DNA from: an uncultured Eubacterium sp.
GTDB taxonomy: Bacteria; Bacillota; Clostridia; Eubacteriales; Eubacteriaceae
Direction of reading: 5' to 3'
DNA: 7,591 nt
NCBI GenBank assembly: GCA_902784045.1
Contig: CACZTE010000168.1
Location: 1-7,591, forward strand
Shown here: positions 1-5,109 of the stretch, in pieces
Layout of the letters: every line of letters starts with the position of its first letter
How positions within the stretch are numbered: position 1 is the stretch's first letter
Made by a program: the position numbers and the translations under genes
Notes under the pieces: generated by a model
Seen by the model: only the letters and a program-made list of their open reading frames with translations
Told to the model about the DNA's origin: nothing
Database searches by the model: none

Positions 1-140
1 CGAAAGCTACCTGAAGCAAAATCTTTTATATCAATGATGTTGATTTTGACGATGTTTTTATCTTGAGCGCGTTTTATGATTGGTGAATATAAAAAACTGT
101 CGAACATTTTCGGAAACATAGTCAGAATATGAATATTCAT
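1..140 (-). CDS. trmD: TrmD, tRNA (guanine-N1-)-methyltransferase, N-terminal part
   Basis: The gene runs off the left edge; 46 complete codons are visible. The protein begins MNIHILTMFPKMFDSF and continues with SPIIKRAQDKNIVKINIIDIKDF. This matches the TrmD N-terminus: a first beta strand, the T-x-FP-x-MF motif, then (I)I-x-RA and the (R/K)DF/DY element. The family is a SPOUT methyltransferase that makes m1G37 in tRNAs with G36, using S-adenosylmethionine, and prevents +1 frameshifting. The SAM-binding knot and catalytic Asp lie outside the window, so integrity cannot be judged. The ATG (140-138) overlaps the TGA of hypA (ATGA), and a GAGG Shine-Dalgarno lies inside the last hypA codons, so translation is probably coupled. 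The usual context is rpsP-rimM-trmD-rplS; sitting behind hydrogenase maturation genes is odd. Confidence 0.8.
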   Translation of the reverse strand, partial: MNIHILTMFPKMFDSFLYSPIIKRAQDKNIVKINIIDIKDFASGSF

Positions 141-490
141 GATGATTCCTCAATTTCAATAGATTTAAGGATTACTTCGCGGCCTTCTATTATTTTTGAC
201 TGCTTACTTCTGCAATTCGGACAGCGATAATCGTTTTTTTTCTCGGGCTTGAAAGTATGGCTACATTTCAAACAATTTGCTTTAACGGGAATCATTTTTA
301 GTTTTAATTCCGCATGTTCTAAAATTGTGTTCTTTGAGGCTTCCCCAAAATATGATCTAAAAATAGAAGGGATGACAGCAGTCATTTCTCCGATTTCAAT
401 ATGTAATGCTGTAATTGATTTTGCTTTATTTTTTTTGGCTTGATCAATGGCCGTATTACATATCGGTACAATATAAGTCATTTCGTGCAT
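137..490 (-). CDS. hypA: HypA, hydrogenase nickel-insertion/zinc protein
   Basis: This 117-residue protein has the usual HypA length. HypA delivers Ni to the hydrogenase large-subunit precursor together with the GTPase HypB, in the cytoplasm. It starts Met-His-Glu; in the family the N-terminus and His2 bind nickel. The zinc site is two CxxC pairs, C73-x2-C76 and C90-x2-C93. The middle segment IEIGEMTAVIPSIF matches the family pattern (I/L)-x-IG-E-x-(S/T)-x-V-x-P. The start at 490 is chosen because it gives the obligatory MHE and has AAGGAA eight bases upstream. The frame is open farther upstream, up to 697, but that would overlap hypD by about 170 bases and destroy the nickel-binding N-terminus. 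It follows hypD by 34 bases and overlaps trmD by 4. Confidence 0.93.
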   Translation of the reverse strand: MHEMTYIVPICNTAIDQAKKNKAKSITALHIEIGEMTAVIPSIFRSYFGEASKNTILEHAELKLKMIPVKANCLKCSHTFKPEKKNDYRCPNCRSKQSKIIEGREVILKSIEIEESS

Positions 491-524
491 AAGACTATTT
501 CCTTGGATTAAAAAAGTCATTATC

Positions 525-1583
525 TCAGTCAGCGTAATAATTGTAATATGTATGGCAGCTTCCTTCTTCAGAGACCATGCAAGCTCCTTTGGGATTTTCC
601 GGTGAACAGACTGATCTGAATAAGGGGCAATCTTTTGGTGACATTTTTCCACACAGAACATCCGAACATCGGCAAGACTTTTTTTCAGGTTCATCATCGG
701 TTAAATATGCACTGCCTAAATCATATTGGGACCATTCAGGTTTAATCATCAGTCCCGATTGATTGATTTTCCCAAGACCGCGCCAAAATGCATCATCCCT
801 ATTATAATATCGATTGATTACATCTTGTGCTTGACGGTTACCCATTGATGTCACCACTGAAGGATAAGCATTCAGTACTTCTCCTCGACCGTTTAACTTA
901 ATTAAGTAATCAATAGCGGTTAGTAAAGATTCGCTTTCAAAGCCGGAAACAGCAAAAGGTATTTGATGTTTTTGCGCGATGGATAAAAATGCATCGCTTC
1001 CGGTGATCACTGAAACATGTCCCGGAGCGATGATTCCATCGATGGTTTTATTGTTTGTTAAAAGCGTATCAATCACATTCGGCATCGTCTTCAGTGACGT
1101 TAAAAACTTAATATTTTTGATTTTTTCGTTAATGATCTCATCAAGCAAAAGCGCGTACAACGGCGCCGTTGTTTCAAATCCGATTGCGGCTATAACAAAA
1201 ATAGTTTGAGGTTTTGATTTTGCGAGAGAAAGTGCTTCAAATGGAGAATAGACCATTTTAACATTTCCACCCCTGCTCTTTGCCTGAGAAAGCGTTTCAT
1301 GCGATCCGGGTACACGGATTAAGTCGCCGAAAGATATGACAACGTGTTTTGGCGTTAATGATAAATCAATTAAACGATCAATGTATGCTGTAGGCGTCAC
1401 ACAAACCGGACATCCAGGTCCCGATAAAAAATGAATCTTATCTCTAAACAGTTCCGGAATGCCATTTTTTGCCAGTGCTGCTGTGTGACTTCCGCATACT
1501 TCCATAAACGTTAAAGGCAATTTTTTTCGGCGATCCAAAGAAAAATTGATATCGTTAATAAGATTTTTGATTTTTTCAGTCAT
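525..1583 (-). CDS. hypD: HypD, Fe(CN)2CO cofactor assembly scaffold
   Basis: This 352-residue protein is full length for HypD, the [4Fe-4S] protein that, with HypC, holds the Fe atom while CN and CO ligands are attached for [NiFe] hydrogenase. Three signatures are visible: MEVCGSHT at 27-34 (C30), GPGCPVCVTP at 55-64 (C58, C61), and GFETTAP at 135-141. The C-terminal iron-sulfur region at 304-343 has Cys at 304, 306, 311, 319, 326, 335 and 343, with the typical DCPLF and CMVSEEGSC elements. The first motif is slightly divergent: the common form is MEVCGGHTH, here the second Gly is Ser and the residue after HT is Ala. The ATG overlaps the hypC TGA (ATGA), and only a weak GGAAA precedes it, so coupling to hypC is likely. 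Cytoplasmic. Confidence 0.95.
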   Translation of the reverse strand: MTEKIKNLINDINFSLDRRKKLPLTFMEVCGSHTAALAKNGIPELFRDKIHFLSGPGCPVCVTPTAYIDRLIDLSLTPKHVVISFGDLIRVPGSHETLSQAKSRGGNVKMVYSPFEALSLAKSKPQTIFVIAAIGFETTAPLYALLLDEIINEKIKNIKFLTSLKTMPNVIDTLLTNNKTIDGIIAPGHVSVITGSDAFLSIAQKHQIPFAVSGFESESLLTAIDYLIKLNGRGEVLNAYPSVVTSMGNRQAQDVINRYYNRDDAFWRGLGKINQSGLMIKPEWSQYDLGSAYLTDDEPEKKSCRCSDVLCGKMSPKDCPLFRSVCSPENPKGACMVSEEGSCHTYYNYYAD

Positions 1584-1795
1584 TGAAGCATTTCCAACTC
1601 TGACATCAATTTTTCTGCTTCTAAGGCTTCATTCTGATTGACCTTTTGAAGCACGCAGCCTGCATGGACTAAAACAGCATCTCCCGGTTTGACATTTAAC
1701 AAACCGGTTCTGGCTTCAATCATCACGCCATTAAAATCAACTAACGCCGTTTTTTTTGATATTGAAATCACTTTTCCGGTGTGAGCAATACACAT
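1580..1795 (-). CDS. hypC: HypC, hydrogenase maturation chaperone
   Basis: This 71-residue protein has the normal small size of HypC/HybG chaperones. HypC binds HypD during Fe(CN)2CO assembly and then docks to the hydrogenase large-subunit precursor. The essential N-terminal Cys2 is present (MCIAHTGKV; after Met removal Cys becomes the first residue). The OB-fold-like middle includes NVKPGDAVLVHAGCVLQKV at 34-52, which is the family hallmark (GD-x-VLVHAG). The C-terminal helix is acidic (EALEAEKLMSELEML). The start is supported by GGAGG five bases before the ATG. It lies 48 bases after echF with no visible terminator hairpin, so it is taken as the same transcript. It overlaps hypD by 4 bases. 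Confidence 0.94.
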   Translation of the reverse strand: MCIAHTGKVISISKKTALVDFNGVMIEARTGLLNVKPGDAVLVHAGCVLQKVNQNEALEAEKLMSELEMLQ

Positions 1796-1843
1796 GTAAC
1801 CCTCCGCAACGCTTAAACTTCAGTATATTTTTTTTATTGATCA

Positions 1844-2296
1844 TTATGCATTTTGTTTTGTGTTATTATCTGCTTCTTTTTTCTCTTTTGCTTTTTTTGC
1901 TGCTGCGCGTTTTTTTGCTATTTCTTCGGCTTTTTTTCGTTCAGCCTCCATGACTTCCGGTGATTTTTGATAAACTGCTTCTTGCTTTTCAGGCATAGGT
2001 TCTTGATAGCCTTTATTGAGATAAAGACATTTTTTGGGACATTTGATTGTACAATATCCGCACGCGATGCAATCAAAACGATTGATTGTCCATGTGCCGG
2101 CTTTTTTATTGACTGAAAGACATCTTGTCGGACAATTTCTAACACATAATCCGCATGAAATACAATCATCAATCGAAATATCGATATGTCCCCTGCTGCC
2201 TTCAGGATATGTCGCGGGTTCTTTTGGATAATTCTGAGTAACAGGTTTGGAAAAAAGATTTTTGAGTATTGTCTTTGAGAAACTGAGAAATTGCAC
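1844..2296 (-). CDS. echF: EchF, two-[4Fe-4S] polyferredoxin subunit of Ech hydrogenase
   Basis: This 150-residue subunit is related to NuoI/HycF. It is the probable entry point for electrons from soluble ferredoxin, on the cytoplasmic face of the complex. Two classical [4Fe-4S] motifs are visible: C45-x2-C48-x2-C51-x3-C55 followed by Pro56, and C76-x2-C79-x2-C82-x3-C86 followed by Pro87. Extra Cys sit at 59 and 90. The N-terminal ~40 residues are basic and carry no cluster. From about residue 101 the protein becomes a low-complexity, charged tail (PEVMEAERKKAEEIAKKRAA, then more Lys/Ala/Glu) predicted by eye as helix or coiled coil; this is longer than the cluster domain needs. The start codon is GTG, not ATG, with GGGAGGAG five bases upstream. 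It lies 13 bases after echE. Confidence 0.9.
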   Translation of the reverse strand: MQFLSFSKTILKNLFSKPVTQNYPKEPATYPEGSRGHIDISIDDCISCGLCVRNCPTRCLSVNKKAGTWTINRFDCIACGYCTIKCPKKCLYLNKGYQEPMPEKQEAVYQKSPEVMEAERKKAEEIAKKRAAAKKAKEKKEADNNTKQNA

Positions 2297-2301
2297 TGTT
2301 G

Positions 2302-2309
2302 CTCCTCCC
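2302..2309 (-). promoter_or_regulatory. Ribosome binding site that sets the echF GTG start
   Basis: On the minus strand GGGAGGAG follows directly after the echE TAG stop and ends five bases before GTG (2296-2294). No ATG in this frame lies close to a comparable site, and the reading frame of the ferredoxin subunit begins here, so GTG initiation is the best supported choice. Confidence 0.75.
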
Positions 2310-3389
2310 CTACCTTTCAGTGCATGAAATGCACGGATCTATGGTGAGAATCATGATTGGTACATCGGCATAATCAGCGTTTTTGAGCATTTCACAAAGT
2401 CCGGCTAAATTAGCAAAAGTTGGTGTTCGAATACGGAAGCGGTTTAAATTGTTTGTGCCGACACCTTTGACATAATACACAGCCTCACCTCTCGGTTGTT
2501 CGATACGCATAAAATACTCACCATCGGGTTTGCCTTTTACCGGTACAGCGATATCTCCGTCAGGAATGGACGAGACGGCCTGGCGGATGATATCAATAGA
2601 TTGATATATTTCTCTCATACGCACATCACAACGCGCGTAACAATCTCCGTCTTTTGAGGTGATTGGTTCGAAGTCAATGTCCGGATAGGCATCATAACCG
2701 AGTTTTCGCATATCAACTTTAAATCCGCTGGCTCTGGCAAATGGTCCGACACAACCAAGTTCATGAATTTGCTTGATAGACAAGTGACCGATGCCGACAA
2801 GTCTTGATTTGACGGTATAGTCAAACAAGAATGTTTTTTGAATTTCTTTCAGTTCTTCTTCCATTCCGTTTAAAATATCAACGAAACGCGAAAGCATTTC
2901 ACAATCCATATCCCGGAGAACGCCGCCGATTTTATTGACGGAAAAAATAACGCGACCACCGGTCGAGGCTTCAATCATATCGAGTATTTTTTCACGGATA
3001 CGCCAGCATTGATAAAATAAGCTTTCAAAGCCAAACGCATCAGCCATCAGACCCAACCACAGGAGATGACTGTGCAAACGAGATAATTCGCCCCAAATCG
3101 TGCGTAAGTATTTTGCCCTGGGCGGAATATCCACATCCATGACATGTTCAACAGCCTCGCAATATCCCATTCCGTGCCCGAAACTGCAAATACCGCATGT
3201 CCGCTCCGCGACGTATACCATCTCGTTAAAGTCTTTTTTTTCTACTAAGCTTTCTAAGCCTCGATGGATAAAACCAATAGAAGGAATCGCGTTTAATACT
3301 TTTTCATCTTCAATGACTAAATCAAGATGAATCGGTTCGGGAAGAACCGGATGCTGCGGTCCAAATGGTACAATACTTTTTCGACTCAT
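2310..3389 (-). CDS. echE: EchE, [NiFe] large (catalytic) subunit of Ech hydrogenase
   Basis: This 359-residue protein is the catalytic subunit that binds the Ni-Fe(CN)2CO site and interconverts H+ and H2. The four Ni-ligating Cys are all present: RTCGICSFGH gives C65 and C68, and DPCISCTER gives C353 and C356. Other group 4 / NuoD features are PFGPQHPVLPEP at 8-19, GFIHRGLE at 39-46, ELSRLHSHLLWLG at 101-113 and EQPRGE at 297-302. The protein stops at the residue directly after the TE of the last motif (R359), so there is no C-terminal extension to be cleaved by a maturation protease. The ATG overlaps the echD TGA (ATGA) and is preceded by GGGAGGA at 7-base spacing. Length fits Ech large subunits, which are shorter than HycE because the NuoC-like domain is separate (echD). 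Confidence 0.96.
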   Translation of the reverse strand: MSRKSIVPFGPQHPVLPEPIHLDLVIEDEKVLNAIPSIGFIHRGLESLVEKKDFNEMVYVAERTCGICSFGHGMGYCEAVEHVMDVDIPPRAKYLRTIWGELSRLHSHLLWLGLMADAFGFESLFYQCWRIREKILDMIEASTGGRVIFSVNKIGGVLRDMDCEMLSRFVDILNGMEEELKEIQKTFLFDYTVKSRLVGIGHLSIKQIHELGCVGPFARASGFKVDMRKLGYDAYPDIDFEPITSKDGDCYARCDVRMREIYQSIDIIRQAVSSIPDGDIAVPVKGKPDGEYFMRIEQPRGEAVYYVKGVGTNNLNRFRIRTPTFANLAGLCEMLKNADYADVPIMILTIDPCISCTER

Positions 3390-3760
3390 TCGTTGTCCTC
3401 CCGATGCACAAATGGTGTTGTTTCGTTAATTCGGTATAATTTATCGTGATAATCCATTCGGATAAATTGAATATTAACGCCAAACAATTCTCGCATTTCA
3501 TTTTCATAAAAAGTGGCCATGGGAAAGATTTCCGTCATACTTGGAACTTCCTGTTGAGGCTCAATCTCCATACGAAGTGTGGTTAAGCGATAATCTCCGT
3601 CATTGGCGAATGTATAACTCAGCTCATACATTTGATTAATATACGCGGCGCAGAGTTGGCATACGCGAAAGCCTCTTTTCTTCAATTCTAAAAGATTGGG
3701 AAGAAGTTCTTCAAGGGAAATCATCTTTATGAGATTATCAGGGTTAATGACTTGAGCCAT
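3386..3760 (-). CDS. echD: EchD, NuoC-like (30 kDa-type) subunit of Ech hydrogenase
   Basis: This 124-residue protein is the counterpart of complex I NuoC and of the N-terminal part of HycE. It has no cofactor motif and acts as a structural partner of the large subunit in the peripheral arm. The diagnostic segment FYENEMRELFGVNI at 84-97 matches the 30 kDa signature (E-x-E-x2-(D/E)-x-FG-x-x). The region LRMEIEPQQEVPSMTEIFP also fits the family (…VPS(I/L)T-x-(I/L)(W/F)P). I chose ATG 3760 (MAQVIN) because AAAGGGGA stands 10 bases before it. An earlier in-frame ATG at 3838 would overlap echC by about 95 bases, and the one at 3781 has its own codons forming the Shine-Dalgarno. With the chosen start the overlap with echC is 17 bases. 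It overlaps echE by 4 bases. Confidence 0.88.
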   Translation of the reverse strand: MAQVINPDNLIKMISLEELLPNLLELKKRGFRVCQLCAAYINQMYELSYTFANDGDYRLTTLRMEIEPQQEVPSMTEIFPMATFYENEMRELFGVNIQFIRMDYHDKLYRINETTPFVHREDNE

Positions 3761-4226
3761 GTGCTTTTGTTCCCCTTTCATGTTTTTGTCTGCGAACCAA
3801 TTCGTCGTGTTCATCTGATCGTTTTTCAAATAAATCAATCGCTTTCACAAGTCCGTCTATGATTGCCTGAGGTCTTGCGGCGCAACCGGGAACATAAATA
3901 TCAACCGGTAGTACCGTATCGACACCGCCTAAAATATTATAACACTCTTTAAAAATGCCGCCTGTGCACGCGCATGTTCCCACAGCTACAACGACTTTTG
4001 GTCTTGGCATTTGCTCATAAAGCTGTTTAACGACAGGCGCGTTTTGCCCGTTGATCCCACCAGTCAGCAGAAAAATATCTGCTTGGAGCGGGTCACCCGT
4101 ATTAATAATACCAAAACGTTCAGCATCATATACCGGTGTTAAGCAGGCTAATGTTTCAATATCACATCCATTACAACTTGATCCATCATAGTGGAGTACC
4201 CATGGAGAACGTTTGATTTTTGCCAT
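3744..4226 (-). CDS. echC: EchC, small (proximal [4Fe-4S]) subunit of Ech hydrogenase
   Basis: This 160-residue protein belongs to the NuoB/HycG small-subunit family. It holds the single [4Fe-4S] cluster next to the Ni-Fe site and passes electrons from EchF to EchE. The four expected cluster Cys are visible: C18 and C21 in SSCNGCDIE, C85 in GTCACTGG, and C115 in YVPGCAARP. Glu24 of the conserved CxxCxxE follows. The short size without further clusters is typical of group 4 small subunits. The last ~25 residues are charged and His-rich (EHDELVRRQKHERGTKAHG) and their coding sequence overlaps the echD start. AAAGGAGGT six bases before the ATG gives strong initiation. It lies 13 bases after echB. 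Confidence 0.95.
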   Translation of the reverse strand: MAKIKRSPWVLHYDGSSCNGCDIETLACLTPVYDAERFGIINTGDPLQADIFLLTGGINGQNAPVVKQLYEQMPRPKVVVAVGTCACTGGIFKECYNILGGVDTVLPVDIYVPGCAARPQAIIDGLVKAIDLFEKRSDEHDELVRRQKHERGTKAHGSSH

Positions 4227-4239
4227 ATGCTTACCTCCT

Positions 4240-5109
4240 TTACCGCAGCAGCATCAAGATTAATAGATTGACACCGATGGAAAGCAATGTCACCGACCAA
4301 CTTAACTTGAACATCGTTGTATATTTTACACGCGCTGAAACATTGTCAATAAAGATTTCCAAAAAATAGACTAAGGCAATTAAGACAAAAGCAGCTAAAT
4401 AACTCCAGGGATTTTTGTTGAGCACGAAAAGCGCGACAATGGCCATCAGAATCACATTTTCATACCATTCAGTCACGGTATAAATTGCTAAATTACGGGC
4501 GCCTAGCTCTGTGGTAATCCCTTGAACAAGTTCTTGATGCGCATGGTGGCCTGTGCTGACATCAAAAGGCGATTTCCTCATTTTGATTGTTAAGACGAAC
4601 ACAAAAGCGAGGAAAAATCCTGGGAGATAGGCAAGCATGATTTTATCGCTTAATAGAATTTTATCTATATCAAATGATCCGGATACGATATAAAAACCAA
4701 CGCATGTTAAAAGAACGGCCGGTTCATACGCCATAATCTGAATGAGTTCTCTTGATCCGGCAATTGTATTATAAGGTGAGCTGGAGATCATAGAGGAAAA
4801 ATACAAAAATACCGAAGCCGTCGAAAGCACGAAGATGCTCATCAGGATGTCGCCGCCGGCAAAAAAGATGATGCCGGAAAGAATCATCAAAACCATATAG
4901 GAATACAGCATCATGCTTTGATATCCGCCATGAACACCTATGACTTGTTTATTAAAAAGCTTATGCACGTCATAGAACGGCTGCAAAATACTTGGGCCTA
5001 TTCTTCCCTGCATTCGTGCGGACAGTTTGCGGTCTATCCCTTCTAAAAAGCCTCCGATCAAAGGCGCCAAGACAACATAAGCTATCGCTATTATTATTCT
5101 TTCTATCAT
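4240..5109 (-). CDS. echB: EchB, NuoH/HycD-like membrane subunit of Ech hydrogenase
   Basis: This 289-residue membrane protein has about eight hydrophobic segments. It is the NuoH/HycD homologue that joins the peripheral hydrogenase arm to the membrane arm. The family signature at 20-52 is clear: GFLEGIDRKLSARMQGRIGP, then a QPFYDVHKLF element. A second conserved cytoplasmic loop holds KSPFDVSTGHHAHQELVQG at 179-197, matching the NuoH PFD…E…E loop implicated in ion coupling. Further acidic residues lie at E121, E129, E201 and E214. ATG 5109 is chosen because AGGAGG sits six bases upstream and it forms an ATGA overlap with the echA stop. A start at 5133 (MLHYRRRF) would overlap echA by 28 bases and lacks a good site. 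Confidence 0.94.
   Translation of the reverse strand: MIERIIIAIAYVVLAPLIGGFLEGIDRKLSARMQGRIGPSILQPFYDVHKLFNKQVIGVHGGYQSMMLYSYMVLMILSGIIFFAGGDILMSIFVLSTASVFLYFSSMISSSPYNTIAGSRELIQIMAYEPAVLLTCVGFYIVSGSFDIDKILLSDKIMLAYLPGFFLAFVFVLTIKMRKSPFDVSTGHHAHQELVQGITTELGARNLAIYTVTEWYENVILMAIVALFVLNKNPWSYLAAFVLIALVYFLEIFIDNVSARVKYTTMFKLSWSVTLLSIGVNLLILMLLR

Noticed and set aside
491..697. An upstream in-frame extension of hypA, into hypD
   Set aside because: It would add 69 residues overlapping the conserved iron-sulfur end of hypD and would bury the Met-His-Glu nickel-binding N-terminus; a good ribosome site supports 490.
1796..1843. The echF-hypC gap as a possible operon break
   Set aside because: 48 bases with no GC-rich hairpin and no clear promoter pair; hypC has its own strong ribosome site, consistent with continued transcription.
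1756..1953. Plus-strand 65-codon open frame encoding a Leu/Phe-rich, membrane-like peptide
   Set aside because: It is the antisense of the Lys/Glu-rich echF tail and the hypC start; AAA/GAA codons read backwards give Phe/Leu. No ribosome site or homology is evident.
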